Assembly (NCBI GenBank): GCA_963776565.1
Contig: CAVZNF010000011.1
Span: 62,001 to 126,000 of the forward strand
Reading direction: 5' to 3'
From: GMQP-bins7 sp963776565
GTDB lineage: Bacteria; Actinomycetota; Thermoleophilia; Gaiellales; Gaiellaceae
DNA length: 64,000 nucleotides
Numbering within the stretch: position 1 is the first letter of the stretch; every line of letters starts with the position of its first letter. This document shows positions 17,480 through 26,067 of the stretch, piece after piece. The translations under genes and the position numbers were made by a program. The notes beneath the pieces are model-generated. The model ran no database searches. It saw only the letters and a list, made by a program, of their open reading frames with translations, and was not told the DNA's origin.

Positions 17480-18493
17480 ATGCACCGAACTCGACGGGCC
17501 TTGGTCTTGGTCAGCGTCCTGGCCGGCGCCGGTGTCAGCGCACTCGGCGCATGGGGAACCGCTCCAGGCGCGAACGGCGATCTCGTGTTTCGACGCTACT
17601 TCGACGACAGCCACACGTGGGGTGCGATCTTCACGACGAGCACGACCGGTGCGCGCGTCCGGCAGCTGACTCAGCCGCCGAAGAACGTCCTGGACAACGT
17701 GCCCGACTGGTCGCCCGACGGCCGCCATATCGCGTTCCAGCGGGTCGATCCCAACGGTTGTGGGCCGCGTTGCGAGACCGACGACATCTGGGTCGTCACG
17801 AGCGACGGAAAGCGCCTTACTCGCGTCGCGTACGACCCTCGAGGCAAGGGCTGCTACCGCCCGGGCCGCGGCAGCGCCGGTGGAATCTGCCGAAACGCTC
17901 CGGGCTGGTCGCCGGACGGAAAGCGGATCGCGTTCACGTGCGACGCGCTCCCGACGGGCCAGCGGACGTGTGTCGTGAACGCGGACGGGACGGGACTCCG
18001 GGAGCTCGCGCAGACGCCGGGGACAGGCGAGGAGGACGTCTGGCCGCAGTGGTCACCCGATGGCCGGCGATTCGCCGTCCAGCGTCAACTCGGGAGTCGC
18101 CGCGCCGTCTTCGTGATCGACGCCGACGGGAGGAATCCTCATCGCATCACGCCGTGGTCGCTTCGTGGCGGCGAGCCCGACTGGTCTCCGGACGGGATGC
18201 GGATCGTGTTCACCTCCAACGAAGACGGTCCGGCGAAGGTCTCGGCCAACCTGTACGTGGTCCGCCCGGACGGAAGCGGCCTGACGCAGCTGACGCACGC
18301 GAGCGGAGGGCACGTGCAGTACCTCTCGGCCTCTTTCTCGCCGGACGGGAAGTGGCTCACGGTCTCGCGGACGCCGGGATCCGGCACGAAGGGAAATGCA
18401 GACGTGTACGTCATGCACGCCGACGGCTCGGGCCTCAGCCAGGTCACGCGCGCCGCAGCGTGGGACAGCTCGACCGATTGGGGGTCACGATGA
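17480..18493 (+). CDS. Secreted TolB-like WD40-type propeller protein
   Basis: Protein of 337 aa with an N-terminal signal or anchor segment (ALVLVSVLAGAGVSALGAW). The mature protein is a beta-propeller of PD40/TolB type, with repeats such as PDWSPDGRHIAF, PGWSPDGKRIAF, PQWSPDGRRFAV and PDWSPDGMRIVF alternating with VVNADGTGLREL-like strands. Such domains bind ligands or partners rather than catalyse. The ATG at 17480 starts the signal segment. It overlaps the following propeller gene by four bases and diverges from the SARP-propeller regulator. Confidence 0.85.
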   Translation: MHRTRRALVLVSVLAGAGVSALGAWGTAPGANGDLVFRRYFDDSHTWGAIFTTSTTGARVRQLTQPPKNVLDNVPDWSPDGRHIAFQRVDPNGCGPRCETDDIWVVTSDGKRLTRVAYDPRGKGCYRPGRGSAGGICRNAPGWSPDGKRIAFTCDALPTGQRTCVVNADGTGLRELAQTPGTGEEDVWPQWSPDGRRFAVQRQLGSRRAVFVIDADGRNPHRITPWSLRGGEPDWSPDGMRIVFTSNEDGPAKVSANLYVVRPDGSGLTQLTHASGGHVQYLSASFSPDGKWLTVSRTPGSGTKGNADVYVMHADGSGLSQVTRAAAWDSSTDWGSR

Positions 18494-19384
18494 AAGCGCT
18501 CGTTTCGATTCTCACTGTCACCGTGCTCGGGATGCTCCTCACGAGCGTGAGCTCGGCCAGACCGACGGCGCCGCAAGACGCTGCCTCAGTTCCTGGGACG
18601 CTCGCAATCGGGAGCAACCGCGACGGGAATGCGGAGATCTACTTGATGACGGAGCAGGGACGCATCCTGCGAAGGCTCACGAACAACCCGAAGTTCGACG
18701 GTTTCCCGGCATGGTCTCCGGACGGCCGTCGGATCGCCTTCTACAGCCAGCGGACGCCGAGCGGCGACGTGTTCGTCGTGAACGCCGACGGGAGCGGCCT
18801 TCGAAATCTGACCAGGAACGCGGCGCACGACGGTCTCGGCTCGTGGTCGCCCGACGGCGGGTGGATCGTCTTCGACAGCAACCGCGCCGGAAGCGGTCGA
18901 CATCTACGTCATGCGCGCAAACGGCTCCGGCGTTCGCCGGCTCACGAGCGACCCGGGGACGGACAGCGATCCGGCCTGGTCGCCGGACGGCAACACGATC
19001 GTGTTCACCAGCGACCGGGACGGCAACGACGAGCTCTATGTCATGAAGATCGACGGCAGCGGCCAGTCCAACGTGTCGAACAGCGCGGGATCGGACGCCG
19101 CCGCTGCGTGGTCGCCGAACGGTAAGTCGATCGCATTCACGAGCACACGCAAGGGATCCGAGACGGTCTATGTGATGAACGCGGACGGCTCACAGGCGCG
19201 ACCGCTCGTGGCAGGAATGGAGCCCTCATGGTCTTCCGACGGCAGGCGAATCGCCTTTACGAGCGACGCCACGAGCCATTCGGACATCAATGTCGTGAAT
19301 GCCAACGGCGGCGGTTTGAAGAAGTTGACCAAGACGCGCTACGGCGAGTGGAGCCCAGTCTGGGCGCCGGCAAGGCGTCACTAG
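18490..19384 (+). CDS. Secreted TolB-like propeller protein (apparent frameshift)
   Basis: Second propeller of the pair, about 297 aa when repaired. It has a signal peptide (ALVSILTVTVLGMLLTSVSSA) followed by PD40 repeats (PAWSPDGRRIAF, GSWSPDGGWIVF, PAWSPDGNTIVF, AAWSPNGKSIAF, PSWSSDGRRIAF). The frame shifts by +1 near 18894-18897: the first frame ends its sense after DSNRAGSG, and the next continues VDIYVMRANGSGVRRL without loss of a repeat. A single extra base explains this. It starts at ATG 18490, inside the previous stop, so the two are co-translated. A hairpin terminator follows. Confidence 0.85.
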
Positions 19385-19432
19385 CATTGAGCCCTTTCTA
19401 GGGGGCCTGCTTGGTAGGGCCTGCCGGTCCTG

Positions 19433-19470
19433 AGGCGGATGGAAGCTCTCGCATGCTCCCATCCGCCTTT
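19433..19470 (+). terminator. Hairpin terminator after the propeller operon
   Basis: AGGCGGATGG (19433-19442) pairs perfectly with CCATCCGCCT (19459-19468), with a partly paired 16-base interior and a short TTT after the stem. It lies 49 bases after the propeller stop codon and just before the convergent HtrA-type protease gene, which it may also terminate. Confidence 0.75.
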
Positions 19471-19480
19471 GCTCAATCAC

Positions 19481-20635
19481 TCAGGCGCTTGTAGTAGCCG
19501 GCCGGGTCCCCAGCGTTGCGTCGACCTGGAGCGTCGCCCCGTCGCGCTTGATCGTCAGACGAAGCATGTTCCCAGGCTGATGCTCGGCGACAACCGAGGT
19601 CAGCTCGTTCGAGCTCGTGATCTTCGCCCCATCCACGGCGACGATGACGTCGCCGGCCTTAAGCCCAGCTTTGGATGCGGGGCTGCTGGCCCGAACGGCG
19701 TCTACCCGCGCGCCGGCTCCCGCAGGATCGTCGCCAACCGAGATCCCGAGGTAGGGATGCCGAATACCTCGACCGGCGATCAGATCGTCCGCAACAGTCT
19801 TCACCGTGTTGGAGGGGACGGCGAAGCCGACGCCAGCGTTGTTGCTCCCGCCGCTTGAATCGTCGGTCGCGATCTGGACGTTGACGCCGATGACCTTGCC
19901 GCTCGAATCGATGAGCGGGCCGCCGGAGTTGCCGTGATTGATGGCGGCGTCGGTCTGGATCGTGTTCGGGATCGCGTAGTTGTTCGGCGCTTCGATGTCA
20001 CGATCGACGGCACTCACGATGCCCGCGGTGATGCTCTCGGCATAGCCGAACGGACTTCCGATCGCAACCACCCCCTCACCCGGCGCGACGCTCGAACTGT
20101 CGGCAAGGGCGAGCGGTGTGAGCGTGCCCGCCGGCGCGGCGACGCGAATGACAGCGGTGTCGCTCGACGGATCCGCACCCACGAGCGTCGCTTTCATCCT
20201 CGTCCCGTCCTGGAAGCGGACGGTGATCTTGGTGGCGCCGCGAACCACGTGAGAAGCGGTGACGATATCCCCCTGCTCGTCGTAGACGAAGCCGGTCCCC
20301 TCGGCCTGTGCCTGCGGTGAGGCGCCTCCCGGAGCGAAGGGCGACAGTCCGCCACTTGACTGGGCCGAAGCCGCCTGAGTGACCGTGATGTCGACGACAC
20401 CCGGACTGTCCTTCTCGAAGATCGTCCTTGCGTCGTAGACGGCGTTTGCGCTCGCGACGTTTTGGTTCGCCGCGGATGTGGGTTGCGTCTCAGCACTCGC
20501 CATGCTTGAGGCAGGCGACTTCAAGGTTTCGACGCCAGCGAACAACGCGGCTCCGATGAATGCGCCCGCACCGACCGATGTCGCAACGACGAATACGCGT
20601 CGCCGACCACCAGATCGTTGATCAACCTCGCTCAT
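19481..20635 (-). CDS. HtrA/DegP-type serine protease with PDZ domain
   Basis: Membrane-anchored protease of 384 aa. A positively charged start and one membrane helix (VFVVATSVGAGAFIGAALFAG) place the rest outside. The trypsin-like domain carries the triad His129 (TASHVV), Asp159 (SSDTAV) and Ser237 (GNSGGP). A single PDZ domain follows (YLGISVGDD, SPASKAGLKAGDVIVAVDG). This is the layout of actinobacterial HtrA/PepD proteins, which degrade or refold damaged envelope proteins. It is monocistronic, with a terminator shared with the convergent propeller operon. Confidence 0.92.
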   Translation of the reverse strand: MSEVDQRSGGRRRVFVVATSVGAGAFIGAALFAGVETLKSPASSMASAETQPTSAANQNVASANAVYDARTIFEKDSPGVVDITVTQAASAQSSGGLSPFAPGGASPQAQAEGTGFVYDEQGDIVTASHVVRGATKITVRFQDGTRMKATLVGADPSSDTAVIRVAAPAGTLTPLALADSSSVAPGEGVVAIGSPFGYAESITAGIVSAVDRDIEAPNNYAIPNTIQTDAAINHGNSGGPLIDSSGKVIGVNVQIATDDSSGGSNNAGVGFAVPSNTVKTVADDLIAGRGIRHPYLGISVGDDPAGAGARVDAVRASSPASKAGLKAGDVIVAVDGAKITSSNELTSVVAEHQPGNMLRLTIKRDGATLQVDATLGTRPATTSA

Positions 20636-21052
20636 CTCGGTTCCTTCCCGACGAATTGCATGTCGTCAACAGGGAACCGGTGAGAGCTAAGAGCGACCTA
20701 CGAATCGTGCAAAGGCTACGAGAAGACTTGTTGAAGTTGCTGTGAACGTGCCGCGCCCTCGCGGACAAGACGAGGAGGACGAGTCAGCCGACAAATCGTC
20801 CACTTGAGGGAGCGGGGAGCTACTTGGGTTCGACCCGCATACCTCTGAACGCGACGGGGGGCGCCCGACGACGAGCGCCTCACTCGAAGCTCGACCCTCC
20901 AGCACGTGTGCGCCGACGCACGAAGTTCGGGACCCATGAGCTCAGGCGAGCGCCCCGAACGCGGCATCTACAACGGCGACCCTCCCGTGAGCGACCTTCG
21001 GATTGAGGAGCGTGACCGGAAGCGGGCGGGCTGAAATGAAGCAAACCAGCCG
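20636..21052. other. Intergenic region, no gene seen
   Basis: About 417 bases upstream of the HtrA-type gene and downstream of a small membrane protein gene, both on the minus strand. The frames present are Arg/Ser-rich shadows without ribosome sites. The stretch near the protease start is AT-richer and probably holds its promoter, but no clear box could be assigned. Confidence 0.45.
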
Positions 21053-21271
21053 TCAGGTCTTGCGCAGTTGGCGCAGAAGCACCAGAACGGTGAAGGCCAG
21101 CTTCAGCCGTCGCCTGTGTCTGAAGACATCGCGTGCGAATCGGAGGTGCCGTCTGAGCCTGAAAGCGAGCAGCGCCAACGCGATCACCGCCGCGATGCGC
21201 CGGGGAGTCAGACCGTGCCCGCGAGATCTCGGCGGCTCCGGAGGGCGCTCTGCTGGGACGGCATCTTCCAT
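21053..21271 (-). CDS. Small hypothetical membrane protein
   Basis: Protein of about 72 aa when started at the ATG at 21271, which has an AGGA box nearby; a longer frame to 21361 has no support. After a Pro/Arg-rich opening comes a hydrophobic helix (RIAAVIALALLAFRL), a basic segment (RRHLRFARDVFRHRRRL), a second weak helix (KLAFTVLVLLRQL) and a basic end. This looks like a small membrane-surface protein. No family is recognised. The gene reads toward the HtrA-type protease gene. Confidence 0.5.
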   Translation of the reverse strand: MEDAVPAERPPEPPRSRGHGLTPRRIAAVIALALLAFRLRRHLRFARDVFRHRRRLKLAFTVLVLLRQLRKT

Positions 21272-21581
21272 GGAAGCCCATCCTGCCATGGCCCGGATCG
21301 TCGAGAAGCTCAGGATGGTGACAGGAAGAAAATTCACCGAGCCGGTGGCGCTTTTGTCCACTCAACCCACTGACCTTCCGCTTCCGCGTATGGCCGTCAG
21401 GCGGAGCTTCAACCTACTCGCGCTCCGTGCTCGGTGCGAGGAGGAACCTATGGGCGAGAGCCGACGTGGTCAAGTCTCGCGCCCATGGAATTAGCGCAGT
21501 TTGCGCTATTCGCGTCGCGGCCCGGTGCGGTACGCGAGTCGCAACCACCCGCAGCTCTACTCGACATATCGTTCGCGAGCG

Positions 21582-22112
21582 ATGAGCGATCCGGTTCCGA
21601 GCAAGCGTGTTCACGGCGAGGCGGTACTCGACGATCCGCTGACTCTTGAATTGCTCGATGCCCGCCTCGTCGGCGTATTTGCCACGCTCAACAGAGATGG
21701 AACTATCCACGCCGTGCCTATGTGGTTCGCCTCTTACGAACGGTCGATCCTGCTTGCGACCGGCTCACGCAGCGCACAGGTGGCGAACCTCAAGGTCGAG
21801 TCTCGCTCGACGCTCGTAATCCACGACTCACGTCCCGGCTACGAGGTCTGCGGCGTTTCGATGATTGGGGACGCGGAGATCGTGCGCGGCGTCAACGCGC
21901 GCCCACTGGTTCGTCACGTTCACCGGCGCTACATCGACGAATCGAGCGATGTGCCCGAGGCCGTCACGGCGTTCCTCGAGTCCGACGACGTCGCCGTCTG
22001 CTTCCGCCCACACTCAGCATTCACCTGGGACCAGCGCGAGACCGACGCGAACATCGCACTGCGAGAAGCCGCTGGTGCACTTCCTCTTGTCACAACCGAC
22101 GCCCGAAGGTGA
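21582..22112 (+). CDS. Pyridoxamine 5'-phosphate oxidase-like flavin/F420-binding protein
   Basis: Protein of 176 aa with the split-barrel fold of the PPOX class: LLDARLVGVFATLNRDGTIHAVPMWF, then ILLATGSRSAQVANLKVESRSTLVIHD, and a VSMIGDAEIV strand. The LxxxRxGVLATxxxDGxPxxxPVWF-type opening is common to F420-dependent and FMN-dependent members in actinobacteria; the sequence alone does not decide the cofactor. The ATG at 21582 begins just before the domain, and an upstream in-frame extension to 21501 is Arg-rich and unlikely. It is convergent with the LigD-type gene. Confidence 0.8.
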   Translation: MSDPVPSKRVHGEAVLDDPLTLELLDARLVGVFATLNRDGTIHAVPMWFASYERSILLATGSRSAQVANLKVESRSTLVIHDSRPGYEVCGVSMIGDAEIVRGVNARPLVRHVHRRYIDESSDVPEAVTAFLESDDVAVCFRPHSAFTWDQRETDANIALREAAGALPLVTTDARR

Positions 22113-22211
22113 GGGCGGGTGTGAAGGCAGGCGAAGAGGATGAAGAGGGCGAGATCATCATCGCCTTGAATCTTCGCAACTGACCGGGCACGTTCCCCCC
22201 TGCCCGCCGCG

Positions 22212-23099
22212 CTAGCGCAACGTCCTCAGAGCACGTCCGAGTGCCTGGCCGCCCGCGAGCACGGGCTCGAACAGATCGCCGTGCTGTCCGACCCGCTCGA
22301 GCGCCTCGCGCATCCCGAAGCGCCGCGGCGTCAGATCCTCTGTGAGCTCGTCCCAGCGAAGCGGCGTCGAGACCGGCGCGCCCGGCTTCGGCCGCACCGA
22401 GTAGACCGAGGCGATGGTCTTACCCCGCGCGTTCTGACGGTGGTCGACGAGGACGCCCTCGCGCTTGCGCTTCAGCCACTCCGTCGTGACCAGCCCAGGG
22501 TGACGCTCCTCGAGCCGGCGCGCCACGCGCTCCGCGAACGTGTAGGTCTGCTCGTAGGTCGCTCGGCGCGCAATCGGCACGAGCACGTGGATGCCGTCGG
22601 CGCCGCTCGTCTTGACGTAGGACATGAGCTCGAGCCGTTCGAGCTCCTCGCGGATCAGGTGTGCGACGCGGATCGCGAGCGCGAAGCCGTCGTCCGGCGG
22701 GTCCAGGTCGAAGAGCACGAAGTCCGGGCGGTGTGGCTTGTCGACGCGGGAGTACCAGGCGTTCATGTCGACGCAGTTCATCTGCACCATCCAGAGCACC
22801 GCCTCCGGCGAGTTGACGAGCGGGAAGTCGACGAGCCGCGACCCGCCCTCGCGCGGGTACGTGCGGTAGGTGCGTGTCGGAATCCAGGAGGGCATCCCCT
22901 TCGGAGCCTGTTTCTGGAAGTAGGTCTCCCCGGCCGCTCCGTAGGGCGAGCGCTTCATCGTGAATGGCCGGTTGCGCAAGTGCGGGACGAGCACCGGCGC
23001 GATCGCGCGGTAGTACTCGAACACATCCTCCTTCGTGATCCCTTCGTCGGGGAACAGGACGCGCTCCGGGCTCGAAAGGCGAACCGACCGCGGTGCCAC
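22212..23099 (-). CDS. LigD-type DNA polymerase domain protein (archaeo-eukaryotic primase fold)
   Basis: Stand-alone polymerase domain of 295 aa, homologous to the PolDom of bacterial non-homologous end-joining ligase LigD. It shows the opening RVLFPDEGITKEDVFEYY, the catalytic metal-binding pair in FVLFDLDPPDD, the SGADGIHV His motif and the late VDHRQNARGKTIASVYSVRP box. This domain adds nucleotides at double-strand breaks. No ligase, nuclease or Ku gene is visible nearby, so partners must be elsewhere. Translation starts at GTG 23099. Confidence 0.92.
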   Translation of the reverse strand: MAPRSVRLSSPERVLFPDEGITKEDVFEYYRAIAPVLVPHLRNRPFTMKRSPYGAAGETYFQKQAPKGMPSWIPTRTYRTYPREGGSRLVDFPLVNSPEAVLWMVQMNCVDMNAWYSRVDKPHRPDFVLFDLDPPDDGFALAIRVAHLIREELERLELMSYVKTSGADGIHVLVPIARRATYEQTYTFAERVARRLEERHPGLVTTEWLKRKREGVLVDHRQNARGKTIASVYSVRPKPGAPVSTPLRWDELTEDLTPRRFGMREALERVGQHGDLFEPVLAGGQALGRALRTLR

Positions 23100-23186
23100 G
23101 CAACGGGTTGTACCTGCCGAGCTATGGGGCTGCCGTATCCGAATGCAAGGGCATGGCCCTCGTTGGATCCGAGCACGCTCCAGTCG

Positions 23187-24206
23187 TTAGTACTCGAGGC
23201 CTGCTTCCACGAGAGGGCTTCGGCCCCAGGCGAACGTCGTCTCGTACCAGCCCGTCATCGGGGCCAACGTCGTCCCGAAGCGCGACGAGTGCACGAACCA
23301 GCCGTTGCCGACGTAGATGCCCATGTGACCGACCTCGGCCGGCCTGGAACGCGGCCCTCTGGAGCCGAAGAACACGACGTCGCCCGGGCCGAGGGCTTCT
23401 CGGCTCACACGCTTCGACGGCGCGACCTCGCCGCTCATCTCGTACGTCGTCCGGCCGACGAGGACACGCGAGAGCCCAGGCGCTCCGGCGAACGGCTTCG
23501 TCTTGTAGACGCGCCAGACGAACCCCGAGCAGTCGAAGCCGCCCGGAAGCACCTTTCCGAAGAGCTGCTGAGGCTTCTCGGACGTGCCGGCCCAAACGTA
23601 CGGCGAGCCCACGAAACGAAGAGCGCGGTCGAGAACGACGCGTTGCCACTCGGTCAGCTGCGGAAGCGCGAAGCTCTCCCCCAGCGCGCGCACGGACTCG
23701 ATCTGGCCATCGGTGAGGACGAGATACTTGGCGATGCTGTACGCAGCCTCGGCTCTTGTAATCGGATCGGTGACCTCGAGCTCGAGCTCGTCGTCCTCGC
23801 GGGGATGATTCACGCGGAAGCCGAGCAAGCGCGCCACCGTCTCCGTTCCGAGCCACGGCCGCGCGGACAACCCTCCGTCGACCGCGGCGACCCGAACCGC
23901 CTGCGCAGCGGGTCGCAGCCCGGTGAGCGTGACGAGCCGGGCGTCGAGCTCGCGGACCGACACCGGCGCATAAGGGTCGGCGACCGAGATCGGGCCTCCG
24001 AGACTCGAGACGACGACTGCTAGCTCGGACGATGTGAGGGGATCGTCCGGTCGAAAGGCCGCGACCGACGGCCCCATGAGGCCTGCCGCAACGACGGCGT
24101 CGATCTCGGCAGCGGCGAACTGCGAGCGCGCACGAGCTCCTCCGGAAGCTGTTCCGGAAGCCACGAGAAAGAGCCCGACGACGACAACGGCAAGGCGGCG
24201 CCACAT
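23187..24206 (-). CDS. Secreted NlpC/P60 cell-wall peptidase
   Basis: Exported protein of about 339 aa with a signal peptide (LAVVVVGLFLVASGTASG). The middle part has SLH-like helical repeats (AFRPDDPLTSSELAVVV, DPITRAEAAYSIAKYL). The C-terminal third is NlpC/P60: the catalytic Cys in GFDCSGFV, a His in EVGHMGIYVG and a second polar residue near WFVHSSR, with the entry motif FVGSPYVWAGTS. Such enzymes cut gamma-D-Glu to diamino acid bonds in peptidoglycan peptides. The ATG at 24206 opens the signal peptide; a GTG at 24239 would add 11 residues. Confidence 0.9.
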   Translation of the reverse strand: MWRRLAVVVVGLFLVASGTASGGARARSQFAAAEIDAVVAAGLMGPSVAAFRPDDPLTSSELAVVVSSLGGPISVADPYAPVSVRELDARLVTLTGLRPAAQAVRVAAVDGGLSARPWLGTETVARLLGFRVNHPREDDELELEVTDPITRAEAAYSIAKYLVLTDGQIESVRALGESFALPQLTEWQRVVLDRALRFVGSPYVWAGTSEKPQQLFGKVLPGGFDCSGFVWRVYKTKPFAGAPGLSRVLVGRTTYEMSGEVAPSKRVSREALGPGDVVFFGSRGPRSRPAEVGHMGIYVGNGWFVHSSRFGTTLAPMTGWYETTFAWGRSPLVEAGLEY

Positions 24207-24280
24207 GGTGCTCGTATCGGCGGCCCGGCACCGAACCACAAGCTTCCGAAGAGGTGAGATGACGTCTAGGCTCCGGACCG

Positions 24281-24640
24281 GTGGCCGCGACGACCGAGAC
24301 GCGCTATCCCGACGCGCTGCCCGCGACGTGGCTCGCAGCGCGGATGGCGATCGATCCTGCCCGGATCGACGGGATGCGACGCGCCGGACAGCTCATCGCG
24401 GTGCGCGAAGCTGGCTCGACCGAGTGGCGGTACCCGGCCTGGCAGTTCGACGGCGACAAGCCACGAAGTGGCGTCGAGCGCGTCGTCGCGACTGCACGCG
24501 CAACCGGTATCGACGATGGCCGGCTCTACGAGTTGATGACGCAGCCGCTCGGGCTTCGTGACGGCGGGAATCGACTCGCCGACCTCTTGACGGAGGGACG
24601 CGAGGACGACGTCGTCGCGGCCATCCGCAGCTCTAGGTAG
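24281..24640 (+). CDS. Hypothetical HTH-like protein
   Basis: Protein of 119 aa. The N-terminal half resembles a short helix-turn-helix of excisionase type (LPATWLAARMAIDPARIDGMRRAGQLIAVREAG, then EWRYPAWQFD, a possible wing). The C-terminal half is helical and ends GGNRLADLLTEGREDDVVAAI, similar in outline to the toxin-binding tail of MbcA/ParS-type antitoxins. No toxin gene is adjacent, so an antitoxin role is only a guess. It starts at GTG 24281 and overlaps the convergent DUF4097 gene by eight bases. Confidence 0.6.
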   Translation: MAATTETRYPDALPATWLAARMAIDPARIDGMRRAGQLIAVREAGSTEWRYPAWQFDGDKPRSGVERVVATARATGIDDGRLYELMTQPLGLRDGGNRLADLLTEGREDDVVAAIRSSR

Positions 24641-25463
24641 CGAACGCCTCGGCGGCGCGAACGATCGAAACGTCGCCGCTGACCGTCTTCACGTGGAGCG
24701 GAACGACGGCGGCATCGACGTCGGCCCCGAGCTCGTGATCCTCGAGGCCCAGCTCCGACTCGAGTTTTCCCGAGACCGAGGCGGCATCGATCCAAACCCG
24801 CGTTCCACGGGCAACTCCGAGGCGAACATCGCCGGAGACCGAGTTGACTCGCACGTCGCCGTCACGAACGGCGCGGATCTCGATGTCGCCGGACGTCGTC
24901 GAGACGCCCAGATCGCTGTCGATCGCGCCGATCGTGACGTCTCCCGACACGGCGCGCACCGTGAGTGCGCCACCAACACGCGCGACGTCGACGTCACCCG
25001 AGACGGTCACCAACGACGCCTCACCCGCGACCGTCGCGACCGAGACGTCTCCGCTGGCCGTCTTCACCTGCAGATCGCCTCGAGTGGACTGGAGCCTGAT
25101 ATCGCCAGACGCCGTGCTGACTGCGACCTCGCCGAGCTCGCCTTCGACACGAAGATCTGTCGACCCGCCTCCGAAATCGAGGTCGGCGCCCGGAGGGCAC
25201 GTGACGCGGCACTCGAAGTCTCCGCCCCACGTGATCTGGATCGGGCCCCAACGGAACTTGTCCTTCTGCTCGATCCTCAGCTCGTGGCGACCGGCACTCT
25301 CGTGCATCGTGATGTCGATCTCGTCGATCGCGTCCTGGCCTCGACGGCCGCGGGCCACGACCTCGACGGTCGTCGTCGGCTCGTCGACCGTCGTGACCAC
25401 GACGCGTCCACTCGGGAGCTTGATCTGGAGGGAGACGCTCCCGGGAGTCTCAAAGGTCTGCAT
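24633..25463 (-). CDS. DUF4097 family beta-helix protein
   Basis: Protein of 276 aa. Most of it is a ladder of short repeats ending in SGDV or SGDI (VSTASGDIRLQ, VKTASGDVSVA, VTVSGDVDVA, VRAVSGDVTIG, VSTTSGDIEIR, VNSVSGDVRLG), which fold as a right-handed beta-helix in the DUF4097/LiaG-like family. No signal peptide or membrane helix is seen, so it is probably cytoplasmic. It is the last gene of a three-gene operon with a 41-aa basic protein and a ribbon-helix-helix protein, as is common for DUF4097 genes next to small regulators. Confidence 0.85.
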   Translation of the reverse strand: MQTFETPGSVSLQIKLPSGRVVVTTVDEPTTTVEVVARGRRGQDAIDEIDITMHESAGRHELRIEQKDKFRWGPIQITWGGDFECRVTCPPGADLDFGGGSTDLRVEGELGEVAVSTASGDIRLQSTRGDLQVKTASGDVSVATVAGEASLVTVSGDVDVARVGGALTVRAVSGDVTIGAIDSDLGVSTTSGDIEIRAVRDGDVRVNSVSGDVRLGVARGTRVWIDAASVSGKLESELGLEDHELGADVDAAVVPLHVKTVSGDVSIVRAAEAFAT

Positions 25464-25472
25464 CGATCGTCC

Positions 25473-25598
25473 CTAGCTCTTGTCGCGCGGACGGGTGCGC
25501 CGCACACGGGTCCCGGACGCGCGTGCGCCCTTGGTGCGAACGCGATCGCCGGATTCGAGGAGGACGGCGTAGTCGAATGGAAGCGTGGTGAGAAGCAT
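25473..25598 (-). CDS. 41-aa basic protein in the DUF4097 operon
   Basis: Short gene between the ribbon-helix-helix gene and the DUF4097 gene. AAAGGAGA lies about five bases before ATG 25598, a strong ribosome site, and the frame runs 41 codons to TAG. The product has a hydrophobic/acidic first half (FDYAVLLESGDRV) and a very basic second half (ARASGTRVRRTRPRDK). The gaps to the neighbours are 12 and 9 bases. The function is unknown; the basic tail suggests nucleic-acid or membrane-surface binding. Confidence 0.6.
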   Translation of the reverse strand: MLLTTLPFDYAVLLESGDRVRTKGARASGTRVRRTRPRDKS

Positions 25599-25610
25599 TG
25601 TTCTCTCCTT

Positions 25611-26066
25611 TCAGCCTTGGGCGTAGCCCTGCATCCTGTTGCGGCTTTTCTTGGACGGGCGTTGCTCGAGCGTGCGAGCGATCGAGCGCACGAGCCATGC
25701 GTTGGTTGAAACACCCTCGCGCGCTGCCGCTGCCTCGATACCGGACTTCAACGACTCCGGAAGCCGGAGGGTGATGCGACCCGAGGACTCCTCGCCGAAG
25801 CCGAACTGGGTGGAGTCCGGAACGTCGTCCGTGATGACGACGAGCTCGGGCTCGCGCCCTGCGAGTCGCACTTCGACGCGGCCCGAGTCGATCTGGCCCC
25901 CGATCTCGAGAACGGCCTCGCCGAGGAGGTCGAGCAAGTGGAGATGGAGCGTCGCCGCGAGCGCGTCGCTCATGCGGCGAGCGGCCTCTGAGGTCGCCTC
26001 GTCGCCGAGTGCGGCCGTGGCCGCGAGCTCCTGCTGGATTGCCTGGATGTGACTGTCGAGCTGCAC
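25611..26066 (-). CDS. Ribbon-helix-helix (CopG-like) regulator
   Basis: Protein of 151 aa. The N-terminal 100 residues are helical and acidic, with a short beta region (GRVEVRLAGREPELVVI). Residues 105-140 form a ribbon-helix-helix DNA-binding unit: RITLRLPESLKSGIEAAAAREGVSTNAWLVRSIARTL. A basic tail follows. Translation starts at GTG 26066. It is the first gene of the DUF4097 operon. Two tandem ATGACATCA repeats immediately upstream are the natural candidate for autoregulatory binding. Confidence 0.75.
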   Translation of the reverse strand: MQLDSHIQAIQQELAATAALGDEATSEAARRMSDALAATLHLHLLDLLGEAVLEIGGQIDSGRVEVRLAGREPELVVITDDVPDSTQFGFGEESSGRITLRLPESLKSGIEAAAAREGVSTNAWLVRSIARTLEQRPSKKSRNRMQGYAQG

Positions 26067-26067
26067 G

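Noticed and set aside
20820..20850. GGGTTCGACCC in the spacer upstream of the HtrA-type gene, considered as a tRNA T arm
   Set aside because: It is a simple self-complementary patch with no other tRNA parts around it.
24281..25463. Toxin-antitoxin module made of the HTH-like protein and neighbours
   Set aside because: The genes are convergent rather than in one operon, and neither DUF4097 nor the basic peptide resembles a known toxin.
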